Shown here piece by piece: positions 47,853 to 59,692 of a stretch of 64,000 nt of DNA. Source of the DNA: Protopterus annectens (Eukaryota; Chordata; Ceratodontiformes; Protopteridae); assembly GCF_019279795.1 (NCBI RefSeq), contig NC_056729.1, forward strand, positions 1,861,039,480-1,861,103,479. The letters are read 5' to 3'. The position numbers and the translations under genes were made by a program. A model generated the notes under the pieces. The model did no database searches. It was not told the origin of the DNA and was given only the letters and a program-made list of their open reading frames with translations. Numbering within the stretch: position 1 is the first letter of the stretch; the number at the start of each line of letters is the position of its first letter.

Positions 47853-47859
47853 GTCACCT
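47853..47859. other. target-site duplication GTCACCT, right copy
   Basis: Second copy of GTCACCT. Removing CR1 copy D plus one repeat rejoins the RLE-LINE frame (LFCLALIPS with LNSLGHGYNL). Confidence 0.8.
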
Positions 47860-48135
47860 ACTATGAGAGTGATGGGATAAGGGCAAGGCAGAATAGCAGC
47901 GATGACAGAGTCACCCTTTAATATCCCCCTTTGAATTTTTATCCTTGGGATACTAATTTATCCTTTGTCATGGTTTATTGCAAAGTGATCTGCCACTGTT
48001 TCATGGTCACTGTAACGTAGTCGATCAGTGTCAAGTGCATCTTACACATTTTTAAGCAGTCTTTGATCCATGAATGTGGGATACTATCAAATGCTTTTTT
48101 GCAGTCAATTCATGCCATACTTAGTGATTGCCAGC
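47860..48135 (-). pseudogene. RLE-type LINE relic, RT part
   Basis: Minus strand: IDCKKAFDSIPHSWIKDCLK (RT motif A), then MKQWQ, QRGILKGDSLSSLLFCLAL-like sequence (the GDSLSPLLF box of R2/R4-type RT). 5'-truncated at about 48135, where DIRS sequence begins. It continues at 45361 on the other side of CR1 copy D. Confidence 0.8.
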
Positions 48136-48547
48136 AATTGTATCAAAAGCTAGTTTACTCCAACACAGATATAGAGATCATTGGATGCCACCTAGACTTG
48201 ACTACTCAAATAGTCAAATTCCCACAATCTAGAGTTCTATTTCTCCATCAGTTGGCTTCAGATGCTCATTACCCTTCAGCAAGACTTATTCTTTGGCTTC
48301 AGGGATGAATGGCTGTTTTGATCACATTTACCCTTGAGAAGACTTTACGAGTCTTCCAGTGGACACTTTTCGTTCAGTAGTCCTTGATGTCTCACCCCAT
48401 TCATGCACCAGTATGCCTCATGCCAATATGCAGAAAACAAATCAGTTGGTGATTGACTTCACACAGTGTCATGGGGTTGATCATTCACCCTGCCATCCCT
48501 ATTAGCCACTACAACCATGGTCTCTTCCCTTCTGGGGATGGGGGGCA
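48125..48547 (+). pseudogene. old DIRS element: RT end fragment
   Basis: Plus strand: YQKLVYSNTDIEIIGCHLD, RVLFLHQLASDAHYPSARLI, MAVLITFTLEKTLRVFQWTL. This aligns with the DIRS RT-RNase H linker (ITFIGANLD, ILDIQTH, RVQARLVLKVLGLM) and ends near a SGDGGHF block corresponding to IGWGGGI. Many stops. Continues at 52055. Confidence 0.72.
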
Positions 48548-50606
48548 TTTTCATAGGTAGGTACTAGGCTATTGGCCCTAGGGCCTATATAAGCATAGCC
48601 AAAAAGGTACCCTGGCTTTTGCCACCTAAGAAAATTATTTTCTTGTGTCCCTGTCGAGCAGAGCCACAGAAGTGATGCCCGGGATGAACTTCCTATCTCC
48701 CATCCAATCATCAAGATTTTTCTTGAAGAGTGCTAATGAGGAGCTTTGTTTGATATAGATAAGTAGTTTGTTCCAGAGTATGGGAAGTCTCTGGGACAGG
48801 AATCTATTCCTCCAGCATGTTCTGTTTATTGTGTTGACAAGGTTTAGGTCCCTAGAGCGTGTAGCTCGGAGGGATTGGGATTTCTTTAAGTGGAGCATGT
48901 CCAACAGCTCTGGGTTTAACATAGCTTTGTATGTTAGGCAGAGATTGCCTCTGAGTAAGCGATATGCGGAGTAAAGCTGGAGGGCATCTGTGCAGGGCAT
49001 CTGTTTTGGCACTGTATTCTATAATGGGCCTAATGAGTGATGAGTAGAGGGGAACAATGACCTCTTTTTTCCTGGATGAGAAACTTTTTGTGATGAGCTG
49101 TGCCACATAGAAGGATTTCCTGACTACTGTGGCGATGTAATTATCAAAGGAGAGACTACTGTCCACCTTTGTCCCAAGGTCTCTTATCACACTTTTGGTG
49201 TTAAGTAGACTACTGCCTATGTGGTAGTTCATGGGTACAGAGTTTTTACTAAAAGGGATGACAATGCACTTTTTGGCATTGAGCTTGAGGCCATGGCTTT
49301 GACACCCGGCATCTGTCTCAGTGAGTCCCTTTTGTAGGATGTCCACATTGTTAGGAGTTTTGATTATGGTTCCTTGTTTGCAGTCATCTGCGAACTTCGT
49401 TAGCCAAAGACCTTCTGTGTTGGCCTGTACTTCAGAGAAGTAGATACCAAACAGGATAGGACCCAGGACTGAACCGTGTGGTACTCCTCTTGTCACTGGT
49501 CTGAAGTCAGATTTGGAGTCTGCTACTTTCACAGTGTGGGTTCTGTCAGTGAGCCAGTTGGCAACCCATCTTGTGTCATAGGGATTTATACCTAGTTTGT
49601 GAGTTTGTCTATAATTCCAGAGTAGAGGATGGTGTCGAAAGCCTTGGTGAGATCTAGATAGGCTGTGTGAACCACCTTACCCTCATCTGTGGCTTTGGTG
49701 ACCACTTCAAAGAAGTCTATCATGTTTAGGAGACATGATCTGCCTTTTTCAAACCCAAACAGGGTGGAGTCCAGAGTTTGGAGATTCCCAATGTCATTGT
49801 TTATAAGTTCCATGATGATATGTTCCATAGCCTTGCAGACCAGGCTTGTCAAGCTAATGAGACATTAGTTCCTGGGGTCCGTGGTGGCTCCCCCTTTGTG
49901 GAGTGGGATGACCGTCACTATGCACCATTCAGTGGGCACAAAGTCTGAGGTAAGGCTGTAATTGAACATGGTACTTAGGTGGGGTGCCAGTTTGTTCTGT
50001 AGTTTGTGCAAAGCGCAGCCTGGGATGTTATCAGTTCCCATGGATGCTGTGTTCTTAGCTTTGGAGAGTGTGGTTTTTACCTGTGCAGCCGTGATTACAG
50101 GAACTTTGCATTCTTCCGGTATAGAGAGGGGGGTAAAGTTAGCACTGAACCTGTCTGCCAGGATGTTGGCAATATCAGTAGGTTCTGTACATTTAGTGCC
50201 ATTGCACTGTAACTCAGAGTAGATTTGAGTGTTGCCATTGAGATTCTTGACATATCTATAGAATGGTCTGTGGTTGTCTTTAGAATAAATGGCGATTTTG
50301 TTTTCCTAACTAGTTTTGGAGGATTTTATGAGGGATCTCAGCTTCTTATTGAGGCTGACCAGGGAGTTCCTCCAATCATGGGATTTTACTCTTTTTTTGC
50401 AACAGTTTCTTTCTTCTGTTGTAGAGTTTGTTTGTGGCAGGGGACCACCAGATTGGCTTCCTTTTTTTGGAGGATAACATCTTGGTTCTGTTAGAGATTG
50501 CATGATCCATGCACTCGTGTAAGTGCTTGTAAAGTGCATTTGTGTAGGATTCAGCAGTCGTATCTCTATTGTCCGTCTGCATGGGTGTCGTGAATTCTGC
50601 CACTTC
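48548..50606 (-). mobile_element. CR1 copy E, minus strand, 5'-truncated
   Basis: From the tail TTTCATAGGTAGG to EFTTPMQTDNRDTTAESYTN in the endonuclease-RT linker. RT motifs: FGFEKGRSCLLNMIDFF, AYLDLTKAFDTI, RGVPHGSVLGPILFGIYFSE, KFADDCKQGT. Contains deletions (HLQQLERPQ region missing near 49010) and frameshifts. Closest to the old CR1 and the tRNA chimera in the window. It sits in the old DIRS element; no target duplication was recognised. Confidence 0.9.
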
Positions 50607-52054
50607 CTAGGTATCTTTTACTGTATTATAGTTTCCAGTAGCAAAGCCTAAGAAAGATGATTAAGTCTGATCTTACTATTAGGTGAAAAATAATGGTATT
50701 ATGATCTACATGAATTCCATATTCTAGAATTCATAAAATAACGAACCAGAGCACATAAGAATTCTATGCTCTTTGTTTAGAATTGTCAGTGTTCTATACT
50801 GTGATTCATAACTTTCAAAACATTATTTGCATTTGTGTATGTTACATAGGTGTGCATAGTGCACAGTGAGTAGTGTGCTTCCCATCCTGTGGACATTATG
50901 ACTATTTGTTACATTTCATGCATTGAAGTACAAATCAGTGTATCCGGGAACCAATTGTTGACAAGGTATGTGCCAGACACATACTTTATTAAGTGTCTAC
51001 TCCCTGCTGCACTGTGTTCTGCTGTCATACCAGACTGCAGTTCATGAAGTCTTGTCATTGGGTCTTATTAGTCTTATTATTAGTTTTGTCCTTAAGTCAT
51101 TAGGCATGGCAGGAGAGCTAGGGTCATTACAATATTATGGGAATGACAGCGTCTATTGATGTGTGAGGTCCTGTTGGTGAAACATTGCCAGTGTTACTGT
51201 GTGGTGGTGGGGTGATGTATAGTTGAGGAATCAGTATTGCCTGCACCACAGGGAGCACTAGTGTTGATAGTATTTTTCTGACTCTGCAAAGAATATTTTT
51301 GTTTGTTTTTTAAACAGTGTTGTATGTTATGCAACTCTGTATGTGGAGCAATATATTAACAGAGAGGGAGAAATCCCTATGATGAGAAACACTATTCCAT
51401 CTGATTCTATAGTACTGGAATCCTGTAGGTTATCCTGTTGTGATCAACCTGTATGCAGATGGTACCTTTATGAATCACATATAATTTTTGGTGAGGGTGC
51501 TTAATGCCTTTACACAATGTAGTAAGACAACATTCAGTTTTTTACCCCATTATGTACTTTTGACTGTGAACCATATAGGGCTTTAGTATGCCACTCTATG
51601 ACATAACATCCCTACTCCATGGACATAATGTTCATGAATATGCCTGGCAATTAGTTCAGAAAACTAAAGCCCTGTGCTGTTATCAAGCTGCTCCACCTTC
51701 ATTTACCTGCTGGGTGATTCTAAGCAAGTCACTTAGCCAGATAGTGCTCCAAGCTCACCTCTGAAAAGAGATAGTTGTGTATAATGGGCTTACCTGGTCA
51801 ACACATTGGTAAACCAATAAAATGCACCCAGAGGGTATGACCATCACTATTGAGTACAATGATCCTAGGCTTGCCAGTATGATGCCTAACATATATATCG
51901 TCATTCTTAGTTGGATCCCATGCTGTCTATTGCACTTTGGCTTGATTAATATGATCAATTAACATCTAAATATTTATTGTTTCCATACATATTGCATTTT
52001 CATTGATTTTTGCATCCAGGAGTTTTTTTCTATGTCCGTTTTGTCTGCCAAATA
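50607..52054. other. unrecognised insertion in the old DIRS element
   Basis: DIRS homology is absent here although it is present on both sides, so this is inserted DNA of unknown type. AT-rich, no supported ORF. A MIR-like patch lies at 51690-51790. No inverted ends were recognised. Confidence 0.5.
51690..51790 (+). repeat. MIR/CORE-SINE- or L2-tail-like fragment
   Basis: CTGGGTGATTCTAAGCAAGT followed by CACTTAGCC resembles the MIR/L2 element block CTGTGTGACCTTGGGCAAGT, CACTTAACC (known from amniote and other vertebrate repeats). Only this short block matches, so the class is uncertain. Confidence 0.5.
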
Positions 52055-52212
52055 TACATCACCTACCTCATTTTGAGGTGAATATAGTTCAAGGTTCTTG
52101 GTCGTTTATGTTAGTCAGTATTCACATTGTTATCTTGAAGATGAGGGCAGTCCTCTTAGAGTTGCAAGCAGTTCAGAGCTCCATCCTCAAGGGTGTGATT
52201 TCCATCCAGAAG
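52055..52212 (+). pseudogene. old DIRS element: RNase H fragment
   Basis: IVQGSWSFMLVSIHIVIL then KMRAVLLELQAVQSSILKGV, aligning with GTWQPFEYHLHINVLEMRAVLLTLQAL of the complete DIRS. The fragment stops at VISIQ where the long CR1 copy C enters; the next residues (VVWYSNKPGGT) are at 59693. Confidence 0.82.
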
Positions 52213-55200
52213 TCTTTTCAGGCTTGTTGGCTGTTGGTGAAGCACCCACCAAGAGGAGAAGATGTTGAGAGAAGAAGGGAGCCACTTTTGAGATTTTAAG
52301 TATTTTTTCTCTGTTTATTTGCTAAGTTTTTCTGCATAGTTGACTAGTTTGAGAATTTACTGGCTTGTTAAACTTGATTTCTGCATTAGTAGCTGTATTT
52401 AGAGCACAACCAAAAGCTGTTTACTGAATTACCTGTTTGCACTTAATTTTAAAATCGTTTTTTTCGCAAAACTTGCATATTTTCTGTCTTTGACCTAGCA
52501 CTCTTGTGTGGGGTCATTTACTGCACTGTTATAACTTGATTTTACTTGTGAACCTCTGCTATCTCTGAAAAAAAAAAACAAAAAAAAAATCTTGCTTTTT
52601 TTCCCACTTTTCTGAGTTTTAAAAAAGTTCAGTTACAGGCTTGTTGTTCCTGAACTGTTTGTAAGTTTCTGTGAGGCCATTTTTGCTTGGGCTAAAGGAA
52701 AGTCTCTCTGTTGATCAGTGGCAGTGAAAAACATTGAGCAGCTCGGTTGCCCCCGTGGGAGTGGTTACTGACTTGAAACTGTAGTTTTATTGACCAGTAG
52801 GGGTCATTTCCAAAACTCCTTCATCTTCCTCTTTTAAAACCTAGTTGCCTTGTGGGTTTGGCGTCTTTTCAGGCTTGTTGGCTGTTGGTGAAGCACCCAC
52901 CAAGAGGAGAAAATGCTGAGAGAAGAAGGGAGCCACTTTTGAGATTTTAAGTATTTTTTCTCTGTTTATTTGCTAAGTTTTTCTGCATAGTTGCCTAGTT
53001 TGAGCATTTTCTGGCTTGTTAAACTTGATTTCTGCATTAGTAGCTGTATTTAGAGCACAACCAAAAGCTGTTTACTGAATTTCCTGTTTGCACTTAATTT
53101 TAAAATCGTTTTTTCTCAAAACTTGCATATTTTCTGTCTTTGACCTAGCACTCTTGTGTGGGGTCATTTACTGCAGTGTTATAACTTGATTTTACTTGTG
53201 AATCTCTGCTATCTCTGAAAAAACAAAAACCAAAAAAAATCTTGCTTTTCCCACTTTTCTGAGATTTAAAAAAGTTCAGTTACAGGCTTGCTGTTCCTGA
53301 ACTGTTTGTAAGTTTCTGTGAGGCCATTTTTGCTTGGGCTAAGGGAAAGTCTCTCTTGTTGATCAGTGGCAGTGAAAACATTGAGCAGCTCCCTGCCCCC
53401 GTGGGAGTGGTTACTGACTTGAAACTGTAGTTTTATTGACCAGTAGAGGTCATTTCCAAAACTCCTTCATCTTCCTCTCTTAAAACCTAGTTGCCTTGTG
53501 GGTTTGGCATCTTTTCAGGCTTGTTGGCTGTTGGTGAAGCACCCACCAAGAGGAGAAAACGCTGAGAGAAGAAGGGAGCCACTTTTGAGATTTTAAGTAT
53601 TTTTTTTTATTTGCTAAGTTTTTCTGCATAGTTGCCTAGTTTGAGCATTTTCTGGCTTGTTAAACTTGATTTCTGCATTAGTAGCTGTATTTAGAGCACA
53701 ACCAAAAGCTGTTTACTGAATTTCCTGTTTGCACTTAATTTTAAAATCGTTTTTTCTCAAAACTTGCATATTTTCTGTCTTTGACCTAGCACTCTTGTGT
53801 GGGGTCATTTACTGCACTGTTATAACTTGATATTACTTGTGAACCTCTGCTATCTCTGAAAAAACAAAAACAAAAAAAATCTTGCTTTTTCCCACTTTTC
53901 TGAGATTTAAAAAAGTTCAGTTACAGGCTTGCTGTTCCTGAACTGTTTGTAAGTTTCTGTGAGGCCATTTTTGCTTGGGCTAAAGGAAAGTCTCTCTGTT
54001 GATCAGTGGCAGTGAAAAACATTGAGCAGCTCCCCTGCCTCCCGTGGGAGTGGTTACTTACTTGAAACTGTAGTTTTATTGACCAGTAGGGGTCATTTCC
54101 AAAACTCCTTCATCTTCCTCTTTTAAAACCTAGTTGCCTCGTGGGTTTGGCATCTTTTCAGGCTTGTTGGCTGTTGGTGAAGCACCCACCAAGAGGAGAA
54201 AATGCTGAGAGAAGAAGTGACCCACTTTTGAGATTTTAAGTATTTTTCTCTGTTTATTTGCTAAGTTTTTCTGCATAGTTGCCTAGTTTGAGCATTTTCT
54301 GGCTTGTTAAACTTGATTTCTGCATTAGTAGCTGTATTTAGAGCACAACCAAAAGCTGTTTACTGAATTTCCTGTTTGCACTTAATTTTAAAATCGTTTT
54401 TTCTCAAAACTTGCATATTTTCTGTCTTTGACCTAGCACTCTTGTGTGGGGTCATTTACTGCACTGTTATAACTTGATATTACTTGTGAATCTCTGCAAT
54501 CTCTGAAAAAACAAAAACAAAAAAAAAATCTTGCTTTTTCCCACTTTTCTGAGATTTAAAAAAGTTCAGTTACAGGCTTGCTTTTCCTGAACTGTTTGTA
54601 AGTTTCTGTGAGGCCATTTTTGCTTGGGCTAAGGGAAAGTCTCTCTTGTTGATCAGTGGCAGTGAAAAACATTGAGCAGCTCCCCTGCTCCCCGTGGGAG
54701 TGGTTACTGACTTGAAACTGTAGTTTTATTGACCAGTAGGGGTCATTTCCAAAACTCCTTCATCTTCCTCTCTTAAAACCTAGTTGCCTTGTGGGTTTGG
54801 CATCTTTTCAGGCTTGTTGGCTGTTGGTGAAGCACCCACCAAGAGGAGAAAATGCTGAGAGAAGAAGGGAGCCTCTTTTGAAATTTTAAGTATGTTTTCT
54901 CTGTTTATTTGCTAAATGTTTCTGCATAGTTGCCTAGTTTGAGCATTTTCTGGCTTGTTAAACTTGATTTCTGCATTAGTAGCTGTATTTAGAGCACAAC
55001 CAAAAGCTGTTTACTGAATTTCCTGTTTGCACTTAATTTTAAAATATTTTTTTCTCAAAACTTGCATATTTTCTGTCTTTGACCTAGCACTCTTGTGTGG
55101 GGTCATTTACTGCACTGTTATAACTTGATATTACTTGTGAACCTCTGCTATCTCTGAAAAAACAAAAAACAAAAAATCTTGCTTTTTTCCCACTTTTCTG

Positions 55201-55398
55201 AGATTTAAAAAAGTTCAGTTACAGGCTTGCTGTTCCTGAACTGTTTGTAGGTTTCTGTGAGGCCATTTTTGCTTGGGCTAAAGGAAAGTCTCTCTGTTGA
55301 TCAGTGGCAGTGAAAAACATTGAGCAGCTCCCCTGCCCCCCATGGGAGTGGTTACTGACTTGAAACTGTAGTTTTATTGGCCGTATTGGGTCAATTTC
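52213..55398 (+). repeat. ~648-bp tandem units, 4.9 copies (CR1 5' end)
   Basis: TCTTTTCAGGCTTGTTGGCT starts at 52213, 52864, 53510, 54153 and 54803 (spacings 651, 646, 643, 650). The units are nearly identical and differ mainly in A- and T-runs. The last is cut at GTTTTATTGGCC. Location at the insertion boundary and ahead of ORF1 argues that they are 5' UTR/promoter units. Confidence 0.93.
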
Positions 55399-55790
55399 TG
55401 GCTCTTTCCAGCCCCTGCTATCAAGCACGCTTTATCGTGGAGTTGCCACTAGAGCAGCATCGGGCAGCGCCGGTTAAACAAGGTTAAACTTTTTCTGGCT
55501 CCATATAGTCTGTTCTTCATTTTTTCCCTTAGAACTGCTCTACTAGTAATCTAAACAGTATATCCCTTAACTAAAAAGCGCAGCACTTGTTCCTAAAAAG
55601 CTTTTTTTTTTTTTTTCTCCAAGAAAAAAAAAAAAAGCTCAGCACTTGCTTAAAAGCATCTTCTTTTCGGGCTTAACACTTCTGTATTATACAAAGTCCC
55701 TCACTAGCGAAACCCCCCCCCAGGAGTATCCACTTCCTTACTAAGTCCTCTCTCATTCATTTACACCCCAAACTTCTTAATTTCTCTAGC
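55399..55790 (+). other. CR1 copy C unique 5' region
   Basis: Between the last tandem unit and the ORF1 ATG: GC-richer start, then A- and T-runs and CAGCACTTGTT/CAGCACTTGCT motifs similar to one at ~38281 upstream of copy B. No ORF. Confidence 0.5.
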
Positions 55791-56695
55791 ATGTCGAAGG
55801 GCCAGATGCTGGCGTCCTCTCCTGTCCAGTTGGTGAATCTGGGAATATTGAGGCAATGTTATAATTGCTTCATGTACACAGACAGCCCTCTCCTCCTCCC
55901 ACATAACACAAATACTTGCGAGAGATGCAGCTATTTAGCCAAACTGGAGGCTGAGCTCTCTCAACTCAGGACTGGCAAGACCAGACAGGAGGAGAAGGCA
56001 ACTACACACACCACAAAACCAGTCTCACATAAAGTTATCACAACAATGAATCAAACACAAACACACAAAGACATACTCGGAGGCTCTGAGCAAAAATTTA
56101 CCTAAACAGCAGAGGCCTCCAAAGCAGACACCCAAGCAACCGCCACCTCATGACACACCACAGGCAACACATAAAACACAAAATCAGTGTGCAAAGCAGT
56201 CACAGCCCTTAAGGCCAAATGCAACACCAAACATACTTGTCATAGGTGACTCCATAGTCAGACACACTGACGTCCCACTCACCAGGCTGAACAAGGAGAG
56301 GGTCATAGTAAGCTGCCTATCGGGCACTAGAATCTGCCACATAACACAAGCACTTGGGTCACTCCACAGCAAGTACAAATATGACACAGTCATTGTCCAT
56401 GCTGGTGTGAACGACCTGAGACGTACCTCCCTGGACTACATGAAAAGAGACAGAGGAGCTCTCTGATTATGTAGCCCAGGCAGGTATGACCCTGACCCTG
56501 AGCAGCATCCTTTCTTCACCAAGAATGATGCCACAACATAGAGACAAGATGATCAGCTTTAACAATTGGCTTAATTTCTGGTGTCATTCAAAGGGATCCA
56601 GTGTCTGTCTGCCTGGGATGACATGCTTGACAAGCCACGCTGCTTCGCAAGGGACGGCTTGCACCTGTCACCCCTGGATTCCGGATATTGGCTAA
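55791..56695 (+). pseudogene. CR1 ORF1 (copy C): Cys cluster, coiled coil, SGNH esterase
   Basis: The first 104 codons are open: MSKGQMLASSPVQLVNLGIL, then CYNCFMYTDSP, CERCSYLAKLEAELSQL. The CxxC pairs at residues ~29-32 and ~50-53 form a zinc-finger/PHD-like cluster, followed by a short coiled-coil-like helix. After a stop the esterase part follows in other frames: VIGDSIVRHTDVPLTRL, VIVHAGVNDLRRTSLDYMKR, with frameshifts near 56450 and 56595. This cluster plus SGNH domain is known from CR1-clade ORF1. Here the protein is broken. Confidence 0.85.
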
Positions 56696-56769
56696 GGCTC
56701 TTGCCACCCCCATAGTGCCTTTTTTAGGCAAGGCTCAAATTCTAAACCTACCACCCTAGAAAACAAAAA

Positions 56770-59583
56770 TGGGAAGAAACTAAGGGTAATGCTGCTCAAT
56801 GCCAGAAGTCTAAATCTCAAAATGCACGCACTCGAGGCCCTTCTCAGTATGGAGAACATCGATGTCTGTGCTTTGACTGAAACCTGGTTCAAGGCTCCTG
56901 AGAGCACCCCGGCACTATCAGGTTTTACCTCATATCATGTGTTCCGGCCCCAAAACCCGGACCACATCACAAAAGGAGGGGGTGTATCCATATTCATCAA
57001 GGATACCCACACCTCCAGGTTGGTGGCAACGCACGAAGCATCGGAAACCATCCAGGTGCAATTAACCATAGGCAAACTGCTCTACAATTTGTAGCATGCT
57101 ACAGGCCACCCTCTCAAACTCAGGAACCCCACACAGCCTTCCTGAAGACACTGGAGGGTATAAAAGTATCTCCAAATACCATTATATTGGGTGACTTCAA
57201 CTACCCGAATATAGACTGGGAACATTACTCAAGCCCAAACTTTCTAGCCCAAAGGTTCCTGGAGTTCATAAATTCAAATGCCATGGAGCAACTAGTCACC
57301 GTTCCCACAAGAGGAGAAAATATACTAGATCTCATCATCACAAACATGGGGATAAAATGCTCCACACCAGAAGTATATCCCTCATTGGTGAGATCAGATC
57401 ATAAACTAATTTCACTGGATATCCACATCCCGCCCCCACCCCAAACAAAAAAGACCACAGTGAAGAACTTCTCTAAGGCAAACTTCACACTACTCAAGAC
57501 TGGTGTGGTATCCTTCAAGGCCCCCGAGCCAGTGGAAACCACAACCCAAGCTGCGGAAGCCCTTACAAATGCCTTCTACGAACACCTCCAGGACTGCATG
57601 GATCAGGCAATCCCTAATAAAACCAAGACTCTTTCCACCAAGGGCAAACATCCAGTCTGGTGGACCCCAGCCATAAACAAACTTTACAATAAGAGGAGAA
57701 AGCTGTTACATGATAGAGCAAAATCCATAAAAGAGAAGACACCTTTGATCATTATTAGTAAAAAAATACGAGCACTCATAAAATCATCCAAGGCCAACTT
57801 TGAGAGAAAAATTGCCATAGATTCAAAAGACAATCATAAGGCCTTTTTCAGCTATGTTAGAAACCTGTGTGGAAACTCCCAGATATGCTCAGAATTAGTC
57901 CAAAATGATACAAAAATCACTGAACCCACAGACATTGCCAACATACTGGCAGACAGGTTCAGTGCAAACTTCACCCCCCTCTCCCCCCCCAAAAGGAGAG
58001 ATAACGATCCCAGTGGAGTGCAGCCTCCCAGACATCTCCAATGCGCAGGTGAAAGCTGCTCTCTCTAAAGCTAAAAACACAGCATCAATGGGACCGGATG
58101 GTGTCCCCAGCTGTGTGCTACGAACTCAATGAGGAACTAAACCCGCACATAAGGCAGCTGTTTAATCTTAGCCTTACCACAGGATACGTGCCCAAGGAGT
58201 GGCGTATGGCAACTGTGGTCCCACTCCACAAAGGCGGTGCCTCTACGGACCCTGGTAATTACCGCCCCATAAGTTTAACAAGCCTGGTCTGCAAAGCTAT
58301 GGAGAGGATCATAATGGAACTCATAAACAAAGACATAGGGGACTTGCAGACATTGGACCCGACCCAGTTTGGCTTTGTCAAGGGCAGATCATGCCTTTTG
58401 AACTTGGTCGACTTCTTCAAACAGTCACCAAGGCCATTGATGAGGGAAAGGCAGTCCATACAGCCTACCTTGACCTTGCAAAGCTTTCGACACAATACCC
58501 CACTCGGGTATTATAGAGAAACTTACCAGCTTAAATGTAAACCTATATGTCACAAGATGGGTTGCAAACTGGCTAAAGGACAGAACCCACAGGGTTAGAG
58601 TAGCTGGCGCCATGTCAGACTCCAAGCCCGTCACAAGTGGTGTCCCACAGGGCTCAGTCCTTGGCCCCCTGTTGTTCGGCATCTACTTCTCAGAAGTACA
58701 GGCTAACATAGGAGGACTATGGCTGACAAAGTTTGCAGATGACTGCAAACTGGGAGCCATAGTGGAAAGTACATCGGACACAGATATCCTTCAGAGGGGT
58801 CTCACGGAAACTGATAGTTGGTGCCAGAGCCATGGCCTTAAGTTAAATGCCAAAAAATGTATAGTCATACCCTTCGGGAAAAACAAGGTAACCCCAAGCT
58901 ACCATATAGGTGGCAATCCACTAAGCATAGAAGAGGTTATCAGGGACCTGGGGACCCAGGTTGACAGTGGCCTTTCTTTTGACACTCACATTGCTAAAGT
59001 GATTAGAAAAACCTTCTACATTGCCCACCTGAGCATGAAGGGATTCACATCCAGATCAAGTGAGGTCATTGTTCCCCTGTACTCTTCACTTATCAGACCA
59101 GTGATCGAGTACAATGCCCCATTCGGGATGTATCTCACCTGACACCTGCAGCAATTGGAGAGACCCCAAAAGTTCCTCACCAAAAGGATAAAGGGACTCC
59201 AAAATCTGTCATATGCTGCCAGACTGAAGAAACACCAGCTCTATTCAGTCGCATACCATCTGCTCAGAGGTGACATGTGCCTGACATACAAGGCCATGTC
59301 CAACCCGGAATTAATGGACATGCTCCACCTCAAAAAATCCAAATCTACCAGATCCACTAGAGCAAGCGACTTAAACCTTAGCACGGATATAAATAGGACA
59401 TGCTGGAGGGATAGATTTGTCACCCAGAGACTCCCTATGTTGTGGAATAAAATCCCGGTCCATGTGAGGCAGAGTACCTCGCTGGCTCTGTTCAAGAGAA
59501 ATCTTGACCGGTGGATGGGAGATCGTAGGTTTACCCCGGGAATCATCTCTGTGTCACTGCTGGACAGAGGCACAACAAACTAA
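56770..59583 (+). pseudogene. CR1 ORF2 endonuclease and RT (copy C)
   Basis: 56789-57094: LLNARSLNLKMHALEALL, VCALTETWFKAP, GGGVSIFIKDTHTSRLVA. A 1-base shift near 57075, then 57187-58068: GDFNYPNIDWEHYSS, TRGENILDLIITN, RSDHKLISLDIHI and the linker PVWWTPAINKLYNKRRKLL. A shift near 58000-58120 is followed by RT start ELNEELNPHIRQLFN, PISLTSLVCKAMERIIMEL, FGFVKGRSCLLNLVDFF. A shift near 58430, then SGVPQGSVLGPLLFGIYFSE and the catalytic KFADDCKLGA (58728-58757). A stop at 59140 precedes QQLERPQKFLTKRIKGL. Five or so lesions; all catalytic blocks are still readable. Confidence 0.9.
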
Positions 59584-59692
59584 TGGGCACAGTATTTTTT
59601 AACATAAGGGGTGGCGTAAGCCACAAAAACTCTGGGCTAGGCTTATTATGCCTTAGGGCAGATAGCCTAGTATAAACCTATGAACCTATGAA

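Larger units (their letters stand above)
52213..59692 (+). mobile_element. CR1 copy C, 7.5 kb, with tandem 5' units
   Basis: Inserted within DIRS RNase H, whose two halves flank it directly. It therefore marks a full-length CR1: tandem units (52213-55398), unique 5' region (55399-55790), ORF1, ORF2 and the CCTATGAA tail at ~59675-59690. The flanks share only a short AAG/AAAG, so the target duplication is short or lost. ORF2 has few frameshifts, and it is the best preserved CR1 here together with copy B. Confidence 0.88.

Noticed and set aside
52003..52299. 98-codon ORF as a novel gene
   Set aside because: Its middle is the DIRS RNase H block KMRAVLLELQAV and its end lies in the CR1 5' repeat unit.
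55219..55428. Minus-strand 69-codon ORF at the end of the tandem units
   Set aside because: Not preserved in the other four near-identical units.
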